This document shows positions 55,956-64,000 of a stretch of DNA of 64,000 nt, piece by piece. The notes beneath the pieces were generated by a model, which had not been told where the DNA came from, made no database searches, and worked only from the letters and a program-made list of their open reading frames with translations. The position numbers and the translations under genes are program-made. Every line of letters starts with the position of its first letter. Position 1 is the first letter of the stretch. Source of the stretch: Athripsodes cinereus (taxonomy: Eukaryota > Arthropoda > Insecta > Trichoptera > Leptoceridae); assembly GCA_947579605.1 (NCBI GenBank), contig OX388310.1, forward strand, positions 4,898,001-4,962,000, in the 5' to 3' direction.

Positions 55956-56119
55956 AGTCGTATCACGCAATTTAATTTGACAAAATTACTATCACGAAAT
56001 TGAAAATATAAAGTACAAAACTAACTTTTCATTTTAAAACAATCTATAATACGGTTATAATAGTCGTATCACGCAATTTAATTTGACAAAATTACTATCA
56101 CGAAATTGAAAATATAATG
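55956..56119 (+). repeat. 57-bp direct duplication, 106-bp offset
   Basis: AGTCGTATCACGCAATTTAA and what follows, to GAAATTGAAAATATAA, occurs at 55956-56013 and again at 56062-56119 with essentially no difference. It could be the target-side duplication of a local rearrangement or a short tandem unit of 106 bp. Confidence 0.85.
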
Positions 56120-56144
56120 CACAAAACTATCAAATACGGCTTAG

Positions 56145-56240
56145 AAAAGACATGGACGGGACTTGAACCCGCTACATCTATTTTTCGTGAGGTGTATTTT
56201 GTCCAATTTTGGAAACTACTGGGCTACATACTGAAAATTT
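56145..56240 (-). mobile_element. tRNA-like SINE head
   Basis: On the minus strand TAGCCCAGTAGTTTCC resembles box A and GCGGGTTCAAGTCCCGTCC is a good box B with its T-stem. The D and anticodon arms are AT-rich and unpaired, so it is a tRNA-derived SINE or tRNA pseudogene, not a functional tRNA. Confidence 0.55.
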
Positions 56241-56485
56241 CGAAATTCTCTCTCACAAATCTCAATGATGGTTAAAAATGTAGATAATAAAACTTCGCTT
56301 AACATTTCCTTACTCTTTTTATGAAATGAATATCAATATTTGACAAATTTATGATTAAACGAATCAAAATATTGTTTACAAGGGCAATATTTATATTTAT
56401 TTTATTATAGATTTAATAAAAAACTTTAGAGTTGATGTGTATTTTCATAATCAAAAAAAAAAACTACATTGATAATTCCTCAAAG
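56241..56485. other. no feature recognised
   Basis: AT-rich; nothing supported. Confidence 0.35.
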
Positions 56486-56489
56486 CATG

Positions 56490-56575
56490 AGCTCTGCAGA
56501 ATTTTGAGGGTAAAATACTCAATTATAAAAAAATATAATTGTGTTTAATGCATGTATATATTTAATATAATTTCC
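56490..56575 (+). repeat. Rep-D dispersed repeat
   Basis: CAAAGCATGAGCTCTGCAGA, ATTTTGAGGGTAAAATA and ATAATTGTGTTT; opposite orientation to 28555-28680. Confidence 0.5.
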
Positions 56576-56734
56576 ATAAAAATACTTGAATTTGATGGTG
56601 AAATACATAAATATTTTAGATGGGAGTTAAATGTCAAATATTTAAGACTCTTTCAACACACCACTTCAACAACAAAAGATATCAGCAGTTAGAAATGCTG
56701 CGGTCAGAGACTATTTGATTTGCCACTAATTTCT

Positions 56735-56800
56735 GAATACAGGGGGCTAGTTTCTGCCCCGCGCTTTTGAGAAGAGCATTGAGGAAAGAATGAAAGGGAT
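56735..56800 (+). pseudogene. LINE ORF2 tail remnant (type ALCSREER)
   Basis: GGGGGCTAGTTTCTGCCCCG, CGCTTTTGAGAAGAGCATTG, AGG corresponds to GGTTGGTTTCTGCCCTGTGC, TCCCGAGAGGAGCGTTGAGG at 39160-39200. Diverged and with an internal stop. Confidence 0.5.
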
Positions 56801-57149
56801 GAGTGATAGAAAGATAAGACGCAAGGATTGAAAGGCCACCAGACAAGATAATCCTGGTAAAATTATTATTATGTGAAGTACAGGAGGACTTTAAGTATCC
56901 ACATGGGAGTAATTTATCCAATACAGATTATATTACAGTTACTAGCTCAAAACTCGATCACTCAATTAGTACTGGACATAATCATCTATATAAAAAAAAA
57001 ATTAGGAATGTATAAATATATCGATTCTTCAGTTCTATAAACCAACAACTTGATATTCTAATATTCCAAGAAATGTCGCGTAATAATTTTGAAGCGGTAT
57101 AGCGGTCAATCTAGATATTGAAACATTTCTAGTTGTTGACCTATGAAAT

Positions 57150-58220
57150 TGAGTAGTCCTAATATTGACGGCTGGTAAGGCGTGGATGTAGAGGGTATCT
57201 TTTCCCGGATTATTTTTGTTCCCGGGAAACGAGAAATTTTAAAATGAATTTCCCGGGATTCCCGGGAATCCCGGGAAATTATTATATTATATTTATTATT
57301 ATATTTATAAATATTCAATTTTCAACAAATTTGGTATAAAAACTCTCATAACTTGTTGACCCTTGCAAACATTTTGATTTGATAAAAAAAAATCAAATTT
57401 TTGTTACCAATATAAGTAATTTGCTTAAAAAAAACTAAATAGCTGACTGACGAGATTTATTTAGGTACTCTATGTTATATCAAAATAAAAATTGTTTACA
57501 AAATATATAAACTTTTAATTTTTGATCATCCTATCAAGCAAAAAAATGTTATGGATTTTGGCAAAGCTTTTTAAAGATTTTAAAAATCTTTAAAAAAAAC
57601 AAAAAAAGATTTTTTATATCTGTTAATATCCATGAATAAAACAAAAAAATGACAGTTGGCTGCACTAATATTTTTAAGAACTATCTAACTTTTCGAAATA
57701 TGTAAAAAAAAAAACATGAAAAATTGTAGGATTCTTATACATTGTAGGCCAAACATACCTCCGATTTCGAATTATATTTAGAATAATTATGCTTCTTTCA
57801 AACGAATACATTGAAGCTATAATTAAGTTTTTTTTTAAAGTATAACACTTATATTGGTAATTAATATTATTTTTCATATTTTCATATCAAAATATTCGTC
57901 AGCTTCTACAAGTTTATCACGACTATTACAGTTAACTAAACAATGATTTCGGTATCGGTATGGCAATCTGCATGACTAATAATTTGTATTTTTTCCCGGG
58001 AAAGGATTCGTTTTTTTCCCGGGAAACGGGAAATAAAAATAAGAGGGTTTTCCCGGGAATTCCCGGGAGTAACCCTCTACGTGGATGTAACCGCGCCCCG
58101 CGTTCGATTCCCGGCCAGAGTGAAACGAAGAATGACCTATTTCAAATTGTTCTGGGTCTGGGTGTTGCATTTATACGTATTAAGCGCATTGTATATATGT
58201 GTATAGTCACGTTAGTATAC
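57150..58220 (+). mobile_element. tRNA-derived SINE split by a hAT-like element
   Basis: Removing 57189-58079 and one copy of its 8-bp flank, the text GGCTGGTAAGGCGTGGATG joins TAACCGCGCCCCGCGTTCG and ATTCCCGGCC: box A-like, then box B GCGTTCGATTCCC in a paired T arm. The tail reads GAAGAATGACCTATTTCAAA, TTGTTCTGGGTCTGGGTGTT. The same tail, inverted, occurs at 61925-62015. The LTR element is inserted near the 3' end of this SINE. Confidence 0.65.
57189..58079. mobile_element. hAT-like element with CCCGGGAA subterminal repeats
   Basis: It starts TAGAGGGTATCTTTTCCCGG and ends GAGTAACCCTCTA. The flanks CGTGGATG at 57181-57188 and 58080-58087 form a perfect 8-bp duplication. Each end carries several TTCCCGGG/CCCGGGAA words, six or more in total, within about 110 bp of the terminus. 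The 700-bp centre is AT-rich and has no transposase. The GC-rich arrays contrast strongly with their AT-rich setting. Confidence 0.85.
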
Positions 58221-58225
58221 CTATA
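58221..58225 (+). repeat. target-site duplication of the LTR element, left
   Basis: CTATA, identical to 61704-61708. Confidence 0.85.
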
Positions 58226-58452
58226 TGTTTTGTAGGTACTCTGGTGGGTATATAATAATACACGTAATGTGGATATACACGATATATTAATAATTAAAAT
58301 GTACAGGTTACAATATACAGAGAGAGATAGAGTGAGATGTGTATCGTGCAAGTGTCGGATAATCAAAGAGGCCGGCTACCGGCTTACACTCGTTAATATA
58401 ACGCTGCCTATCTGTCTAACATGTGGTGTTACCAACATACAAAAATACCACA
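58226..58452 (-). repeat. 3' LTR (227 bp)
   Basis: In element orientation it begins TGTGGTATTTTTGTATGTTG and ends CCTACAAAACA, so it has TG...CA termini. It differs from the other LTR by one base (GTTAATATAA here, GTTAAAATAA there). A TATATAATAATA stretch lies near its end. Confidence 0.9.
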
Positions 58453-58466
58453 CTTTCCCCTCTCTA
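58453..58466 (-). other. polypurine tract
   Basis: On the minus strand AGAGAGGGGAAAG lies directly before the 3' LTR, the position and composition of a plus-strand primer. Confidence 0.75.
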
Positions 58467-58902
58467 CCCTTAGCAAGTGCTCACTCACTTGCTTTATACA
58501 ATTAAATTAAATTAAATAAAAGACCCCACTTACCTAATTCCTCTCTTTAGGGATTTAACACAAAGGGACCTAACGTTTTATTTTTCTATGAAATCAATAG
58601 ATGGCCTACCAATTTATTTTAGCTAAGTTACCCTAAATTTTTTTCTCAAAAACTCAAAAGATGGCTCTACTCTAAAATATTAATGGTGGTTTGAACCTAT
58701 GCTAAATATCTCAAACAAAATAACAATATTTACTTAAATATTTCACATAATACAAAATTCTTAAATATTTGAACTTAAATATTTTAAACTACACAAAATA
58801 AAAATAAAAATCTTCTTTCTTCCTTCTCTCTCTCTCTCTCTCTCCCTCCAGGGATCAGCTTCGTGGTCCACCATAGCCTCCAAGACACAGAGATGAAGTT
58901 TT
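58467..58902 (-). other. element 3' non-coding region with CT repeat
   Basis: Between the polyprotein stop and the polypurine tract. No env-like ORF. A CT-rich microsatellite (58808-58852) lies close to the stop codon. Confidence 0.6.
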
Positions 58903-60897
58903 TCATCGGTTCCTGAGACGGCCTGCCCACGCATCCTTCCTGAAAGAAACAGAATCCATTAATGCACCGGAAGAAATTCCCTCGAGAGTGGGAGAACCAG
59001 CTGATTTATCAGAAGTATCAGCCATGTCTGCCCATGAAACCCTTCTATCAGTAATGTGATCCGTATGTCTTCTCCATACTTGACCCGTCTCTTTTATCCT
59101 GATCAAATACGTTCTGTTCCCTATTCTTTTCTCGATAACACCTAAAACCCTCTTATTTTTACTCGATCTAAAATCTCTCGTAAGTACATAACTACCCCGT
59201 TTGAAAAACGAATTAATTTTTCTGCCTTTACTACACTTTTTCTGATTATATTTAGACTTCTTATTCAATGTTTCCTCGACATGTTTATTAAAACCTAACC
59301 AATAAAAATAACATTTACCCAAACTTTTTGTTTTCTTAATACCTAAGTGTAAATCAAGCAAAAATTTTAAAATTATATCTCTCATATTTTCAGGAATAAT
59401 CAATCTATTCTTATAGAAAACACACTCATTATACACACATAGATTGTCTCTCAAATACCAATATTTTAATAAATCACCTGTTAATTTATTTTTATTCGGC
59501 CATCTTGTATTCACAAACTCACATAATTTTGACAAAACATCATCTGATTTTGTATTTTCCACAAGTAATTTACTCTCTAATTTGCAATTATTAACTACAA
59601 AATTTATTTTCACTTTCTCGATCTCTGTATCATAAATATTATTCACATATATTATATCACTCACATCTTCATCCTCGCACTTAAACTTCGAAAACTGTAT
59701 ACCAAAATTTCTTATAAAATTTATACCCAACAAAATATTCTCGCCTTGTTCCGTAATAATAAATTTTATGTCACAATATTTCCCGTTATAATACGTATTA
59801 AACAACTTACTACCTATTATTTTTAAATTATTTCCGTCGAATGTACACAATTTTTCATCACATTCATCTAAATTAATATCCACAAATTTATTTTCTAGGA
59901 ATTTCTTCGGAATAACACACACAGTCGCCCCGGTATCAAGGATACCCCGAAAAGATTTATTATTTACTTTAAAATCCAACATAATATAATCTCCCGGATT
60001 TTGTTTTACAGAATTTAAAACGCGATTAATTTTGTAACATACCCTCGCAATGTGACCCATTTTTCTACAAATTTTACAAACCTCGTTTTTAAATTTACAA
60101 TTATTTTTAAAATGATTACCTCCACAAGCAAAACATTTCACATTTTTATAAGCAAAGTTTCCCTTATTATAATTATTATTTTTGTAACTACTTTTATTAC
60201 TAAAATTAGAACTCTTAGAACTTGATGTTGAACTACCTGTACTAAAATCTGAATTTCTCGAATAAGATCTACTTTTATTCTTTTTAAAATCTCTATTGTA
60301 ACCCCTGTTTGGTGATCGTGACTCGTGCTTATACTTTTTCTCACTAGTTGTTGCAAAAATTTGACCTCTCTGGCTACCTACCTGTAGCACATGTTCATAA
60401 CTTGCCGCAATATTAACGCATTTTGCAAAATCTTTTTTATCGCTATCTCCCTCTACAAATAACTTTTGTTTTACACTCAAATTACATAAACCAATAATAA
60501 ACACATCTTTTAATTCATCATCCAGACGTTTTCCAAAATTACATGTAGAACTCATCTGTCTTAATCTTAAAGCAAATTCGTTAACGTTTTCAGATTCCAT
60601 CTGTTTTGATCTTAAAAATTTCTCTCTAGATTCATACGTGCACTCTAATGGCTTACTTTGCTTTTCAATAACCTCTAGTATTTCTTTATATGTAATTTCC
60701 CCAACTAATCTTGGATGTATTAGATCACATACTAATTTAATAGTTTGCTCGGACAAGCAACATAATAAATATGCTCTTTTCTTTTCATCTGACAATTTTT
60801 CATCATCTAAATATACCGCTTGCTCCCACCTCGTGCGGAACACTCTCCAGTCCATTGTCCTGTGACAAAATGGATCTATTTCCCTCAAGTTAGGCAT
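58903..60897 (-). CDS. Gypsy-type Gag-protease-partial integrase polyprotein, polymerase deleted
   Basis: A 664-codon frame of an LTR retrotransposon. Residues 1-180 are Gag-like (WRVFRTRWEQAVYL, REKFLRSKQMESENVNEFAL, LRQMSSTCNFG). A Ser/Asn/Lys-rich linker follows (185-250). There are two zinc knuckles, C255-C258-H262-C267 and C274-C277-H282-C287, for RNA packaging. An aspartic protease has LDTGA (active site 321-323) and NILLGINFI (388-395). At about 430-545 the text jumps to the segment before and within the integrase zinc domain (LSKLCEFVNTRWPNK, NRLIIPENMRDIILK, LDLHLGIKKTK). At about 547 it jumps to the integrase C-terminus (KRGSYVLTRDFRSSKNKRVL, RRHTDHITDRR). Reverse transcriptase, RNase H and the DDE integrase core are absent, yet the frame is uninterrupted. 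The first ATG is kept as start; it lies about 560 bp after the primer site. Confidence 0.9.
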   Translation of the reverse strand: MPNLREIDPFCHRTMDWRVFRTRWEQAVYLDDEKLSDEKKRAYLLCCLSEQTIKLVCDLIHPRLVGEITYKEILEVIEKQSKPLECTYESREKFLRSKQMESENVNEFALRLRQMSSTCNFGKRLDDELKDVFIIGLCNLSVKQKLFVEGDSDKKDFAKCVNIAASYEHVLQVGSQRGQIFATTSEKKYKHESRSPNRGYNRDFKKNKSRSYSRNSDFSTGSSTSSSKSSNFSNKSSYKNNNYNKGNFAYKNVKCFACGGNHFKNNCKFKNEVCKICRKMGHIARVCYKINRVLNSVKQNPGDYIMLDFKVNNKSFRGILDTGATVCVIPKKFLENKFVDINLDECDEKLCTFDGNNLKIIGSKLFNTYYNGKYCDIKFIITEQGENILLGINFIRNFGIQFSKFKCEDEDVSDIIYVNNIYDTEIEKVKINFVVNNCKLESKLLVENTKSDDVLSKLCEFVNTRWPNKNKLTGDLLKYWYLRDNLCVYNECVFYKNRLIIPENMRDIILKFLLDLHLGIKKTKSLGKCYFYWLGFNKHVEETLNKKSKYNQKKCSKGRKINSFFKRGSYVLTRDFRSSKNKRVLGVIEKRIGNRTYLIRIKETGQVWRRHTDHITDRRVSWADMADTSDKSAGSPTLEGISSGALMDSVSFRKDAWAGRLRNR

Positions 60898-61455
60898 GCT
60901 AACTTCCTACTCAGAAACAAGATGAAAAAATGTAACACTTATCTCTATATCCTGGCAAGCTGGTTGCCAAGAAACTGCTCCGTGGATCTCTCTCAGGCGT
61001 CTCCAGCCACTCCCAGCTCCAGACCAGCTGCCGTCTTTGACCCTCTAGTGATTCCACTGCTCTTTCCACGTGATTATCGACCTCCAAGAAGCTCCAGACC
61101 GTCACGGCCGCGTCCACTCCAGATTATGCCTCAAATGCCCTCTGGATCTGCGCCTTCTCGTTCCCTCACTCGTCTCGTCGTGCCCTCACTAGCACGTGGT
61201 TTGTCAGATGCCTCAATGCATCCAGCTGTCTCCAGAATGCCTCAAATGCCCTCTGGATCTGCTGTCTCGTCCACAAATGCCCTCAATAGCTTGCGGTTGT
61301 CTCAAACGGCCCCACATGGAATGCTTCTCACTTGCAACAATACACGCCTCGTCTCTCTGTATACCCCGACTAATATTAAATTCACAAATTACCCACAATA
61401 TTATTAAAAAAAAAATTAACTGCAATCCTACGTCTGCGCCAGTTTGTTTTGTCAG
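60898..61455 (-). other. 5' leader of the LTR element
   Basis: GC-richer than the rest. It contains the direct repeat ATGCCTCAAATGCCCTCTGG at about 61127 and 61237 (plus-strand text) in a region of repeated CCTCAAATGCC/CCCTCACT words, perhaps packaging-related. Plus-strand ORFs here (up to 195 codons) have no recognisable domain and overlap the leader; I do not call them. Confidence 0.55.
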
Positions 61456-61473
61456 ATCCTACCGACTTCGCCA
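61425..61473 (-). other. tRNA-Ser primer-binding site, duplicated
   Basis: 61456-61473 on the minus strand reads TGGCGAAGTCGGTAGGAT, 17 of 18 bases complementary to the 3' end of insect tRNA-Ser (...ATCCTACCGACTGCGCCA). It lies 3 bp inside the 5' LTR. A second, less exact site (TGGCGCAGACGTAGGATT, 61425-61442) follows, preceded by AACAAAACA-type text copied from the LTR end. LTR end plus primer site is therefore present twice. Confidence 0.75.
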
Positions 61474-61476
61474 GTT

Positions 61477-61703
61477 TGTTTTGTAGGTACTCTGGTGGGT
61501 ATATAATAATACACGTAATGTGGATATACACGATATATTAATAATTAAAATGTACAGGTTACAATATACAGAGAGAGATAGAGTGAGATGTGTATCGTGC
61601 AAGTGTCGGATAATCAAAGAGGCCGGCTACCGGCTTACACTCGTTAAAATAACGCTGCCTATCTGTCTAACATGTGGTGTTACCAACATACAAAAATACC
61701 ACA
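61477..61703 (-). repeat. 5' LTR (227 bp)
   Basis: Matches the 3' LTR at 226 of 227 positions by eye. The outer end is flanked by CTATA. Confidence 0.9.
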
Positions 61704-61708
61704 CTATA
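61704..61708 (+). repeat. target-site duplication of the LTR element, right
   Basis: CTATA, identical to 58221-58225. Confidence 0.85.
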
Positions 61709-61904
61709 ATACAAGACTACTAATATCTTAATTTGAAACTAGTTCGATTGGTGTCTTTGTATTTTTTGATTTATATTTCCTAACGCCGAAGAAGAAATTT
61801 ATTTTAGAGAACGCCTGCAATATTTTGGTTAATAACTTAACATAACACGTACAGACAATTCATATAGACCGAGATAGTCCCAAACTAAGATATGAATCTT
61901 GTAT

Positions 61905-62015
61905 TTTGGGTACTAACATGACGATACACATAATATACAATGCACTGACCACATATACATGTAACACCCAGACCCAGGACAATTTGAAAAAGGTCATTCT
62001 TCATTTTGCCCTGCC
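61905..62015 (-). mobile_element. SINE tail, inverted copy
   Basis: AACACCCAGACCCAGGACAA, TTTGAAAAAGGTCATTCTTC is the complement of the SINE tail at 58105-58165. The tRNA-like head is not recognisable beyond 62015. Confidence 0.65.
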
Positions 62016-62630
62016 CTGTTAGCCTCCGCGCCAAACCGGTCGTCAGATTATCAGATTATCAGATTCGGTAAGCAGATTATCTATTATTTTATTTCCAAAT
62101 TTCTGCAAGTCAGTGTTTAACCCGATTTTAAAGTGCTTAATCCTATACATATATTATTACAGTCCACGAAAATGCTCAATAAAATAAATAAATTTATATT
62201 ATAGATACGAGATAGCATAATTATATAATTATATAATTATGTGCAATGTCGATTAATTGATACACATCATATCAATACACATACATGTGAACAGATTAAA
62301 ATATTCATTTAGAAATAACGAATTTATTTGCATTTCTTGAGTTATCTCAGTGGTATAACAATATAAATTTAAACTAATACAATTTTGTCAAAAAGCGGTT
62401 TTGTGATTATTGTATCATAATATTACTAAAATTCCGTTGAGGTTTAGATAGCTTAAGCTTATCTTAAAATCAGGACGAAAGCGATTTCTACAATTCAAAA
62501 TTAAATCCTTACGAATTTCAAAATTATTTTCTATTTCTTTTATTGGTACTAACTTCTTCACAGAAATTTATTTTGTTTCATTTTAAGAAGCAAGGCAATA
62601 CATCATCGTTGCGTTGAGAGGTTGATTTAT
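62016..62630. other. AT-rich stretch, nothing recognised
   Basis: CAGATTATCAGATTATCAGA at 62044 is a tiny tandem repeat; no other feature. Confidence 0.4.
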
Positions 62631-62634
62631 TATT

Positions 62635-62905
62635 ATTTTTTTTCAATAATTCAATTCGTTTATTTCCTCAAATAAGCATAATATAAAATCAAATACAACT
62701 CAAACATCCACATCCACTACAACTAATTCCATTTTACCACCTCACTATGCTAGAGCCTGTGTCGAGGCGGACAGTACAGTCAGTAATATAAAAAACAAAT
62801 TTTCACATAACAACTTTGACATAACATTGGTATTTGACATAACAGTAACAAAGAAAAACATATTTTCGCATAACAATTGGTACAGGAAATTCATCGAAGC
62901 TGGAG
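62635..62905 (-). mobile_element. possible LINE 3' UTR, minus
   Basis: Starts TTATTATTATTTTTTTTCAA and continues A/C-rich, G-poor (CATCCACATCCACTACAACT), then has CATAACA-type repeats (TTCACATAACAACTTTGACA, TTTCGCATAACAATTGG). Texture like 12635-12870. No ORF. Confidence 0.3.
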
Positions 62906-63180
62906 AAATATGATAAAATAGATGTTATCATCAACAAATATCAATAAAACCAGGTTGATAAAAAGATTATAAAGAAATATGTATGTAGGATAGAATTAAA
63001 TAAGATTAATATTAAAAATATAAGAAACAATAAGGATAGATACAGAATGTTAAATAAATAAGTATGATAATTAATTACTTAGTTTAATTAAATTAAAACA
63101 CTGTGTCTTTCACTTAATGTATTAATTGATACTTATGATAACATTTAATAATTTTATTTAATTTCAATATCTCCAACATT
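62906..63180. other. no feature recognised
   Basis: AT-rich; nothing supported. Confidence 0.35.
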
Positions 63181-63183
63181 CTT

Positions 63184-63700
63184 AACAATCATCATCATCA
63201 TCATCGCCCTCAACGCTCCTCTCGGGAGCACAGGGCAGAAACCAGCCTCCTCCATTCAGAGCGTCTCTGTGCCAATTGCGTCACCTCTTCCCACGACATT
63301 TCTTGCGCTCTGATATCGTTGTCATAGGAACGGTGTATTGTGAAAGAGGGACGCCCGGGCCTACGGAACCCCTGCGGACGGAAGGACAGTGCTCTTTTTG
63401 GCCAACTATCATTGGGCATTCTCAAAACATGTCCCAGCCAGGACCATCGTCTCTCTTGTATTACGGAGATTACAGGTCTCTGCTGGGTGCGCCGGCGCAC
63501 AGCATCATTTGTAACATGTTCATACCATCTGACATCCAAAATCCTTCTAAGACACTTGTTTTCAAAGCTTAGTATCTTCCGCTCTTGAGCCTTGTTTTCA
63601 AAGCTTAGTATCTTCCGCTCTTGAGCCTTGTTTTCAAAGCTTAGTATCTTCCTAATAATATGTGGGGCTAATCTACAACGCATAACAAAGATAATATTAT
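63184..63700 (-). pseudogene. LINE ORF2 C-terminal region (type ALCSREER) with internal 36-bp duplication
   Basis: The open minus frame reads RRILDVRWYEHVTNDAVRRR, RRWSWLGHVLRMPNDSWPKR, SYDNDIRAQEMSWEEVTQLA and RRLVSALCSREER, then stop, GATGATGATGATG. Upstream, the segment KILSFENKAQER occurs twice in tandem followed by KILSFENK. DVRWYEHVTND and WLGHVLRM are the usual sequence after the RT domain of RTE-like LINEs. Further upstream the frame runs into Rep-A, so the 225-codon ORF is partly artificial. Confidence 0.8.
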
Positions 63701-63794
63701 AATATGATCGTTTTCTTCTACATGTGTTATTTTTCTCATCCTTTATTTCGAACACGAAAATAATATTATAGTCCATCGACTCATCCGTACCATC

Positions 63795-64000
63795 ATGGAA
63801 TTCCTCACAAGTAAAATAACTAGCGAACTTACTGTAACTAAAAAACATGCAAATCGTCCTCTTTGTGCCAACAAAAGTTTTAAACATTCAGTATTGTTGA
63901 CATATCTCATCGTTAAATTAAAAATGTTAAATATCTTACAGGGGGTAATTTATGATTTCCTTCACAGGACCCTCGAAAACTAACAGAAAAAAGTAAGAGA
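63795..64000 (-). repeat. Rep-A, diverged, running off the window
   Basis: ACCATCATGGAATTCCTCAC, AAAAACATGCAAATCGTCCT, CTTTGTGCCAACAAAAG, ATATCTCATCGTTAAATTAA and ACAGGACCCTCGAAAACTAA, then AAAAAAGTAAGAGA at the edge. Confidence 0.75.

Larger units (their letters stand above)
58226..61703 (-). mobile_element. compact Gypsy-type LTR retrotransposon, 3478 bp
   Basis: Structure in order on the minus strand: 5' LTR, tRNA-Ser primer site (duplicated), leader, Gag-protease-partial integrase ORF, CT-rich region, polypurine tract, 3' LTR, with the 5-bp duplication CTATA outside. All cis signals for mobilisation are present but the polymerase is not. One LTR mismatch indicates recent insertion. It probably moves in trans using a full-length relative. 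Confidence 0.9.

Noticed and set aside
58808..58852. CT-run as a splice acceptor of a host gene
   Set aside because: It lies inside the LTR element next to the polyprotein stop on the other strand and has no coding sequence after it.
60820..61486. 195- and 96-codon plus-strand ORFs opposite the LTR-element leader
   Set aside because: No recognisable domain, composition driven by the GC-richer repeated leader, and antisense to a clearly placed retrotransposon.

Overview
The window is AT-rich eukaryotic DNA made almost entirely of transposable elements and their remnants. I found no convincing host protein-coding gene, no rRNA and no functional tRNA. It is probably an insect, most likely a moth or butterfly (inference). 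The reasons are the many GTAGGTA/TACCTAC runs, the Helitron-like element, several non-LTR (LINE) families with short tandem-repeat 3' ends, a Gypsy-type LTR element whose primer site matches insect tRNA-Ser, and many hAT-like elements with 8-bp target duplications. There is one assembly gap of 200 N at 45423-45622.

Layout. 1-10 kb: AT-rich intergenic DNA with copies of a dominant dispersed repeat (called Rep-A here, about 250 bp), a MITE-like family (Rep-B) and a palindrome. At 9.0-10.0 kb an old repeat (Rep-C) is split by a Helitron-like element, which is itself split by Rep-A. 10-24 kb: hAT-like non-autonomous elements at 10365, 12150, 15599, 20259 and 22821. Four of these have direct flanking repeats, and the 22821 element contains another TIR element. 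The interval also holds a TTCGAA-rich inverted array at 13.6-14.3 kb and LINE tails. 24-35 kb: more Rep-A, short inverted-repeat elements, LINE tails and a 45-bp tandem repeat. 35-38 kb: a tRNA-derived SINE, a foldback element with an internal run of 51 A, and a 68-bp satellite of about 20 units. 39-52 kb: LINE tails, then a LINE reverse-transcriptase ORF (49735-51621, minus). The 3' UTR of that LINE appears to be split by a pair of nearly identical 3075-bp long-TIR elements. 52-64 kb: a hAT-like element, LINE tails, Rep-A, and a nest in which a tRNA-derived SINE carries both a CCCGGGAA-rich hAT-like element and a compact LTR retrotransposon (58226-61703). A LINE tail and Rep-A end the window.

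The only long ORFs are the LINE reverse transcriptase (628 codons) and the LTR-element polyprotein (664 codons). The latter keeps Gag, zinc knuckles, protease and both ends of integrase, but lacks reverse transcriptase, RNase H and the integrase core while staying in one frame. It still has near-identical LTRs, a 5-bp target duplication, a tRNA-Ser primer site and a polypurine tract. It therefore looks like a recently moved, non-autonomous element that depends on a relative for its polymerase.

Rep-A, Rep-B, Rep-C and Rep-D are working names used only in this annotation. All family assignments come from reading the sequence by eye; no database was searched.
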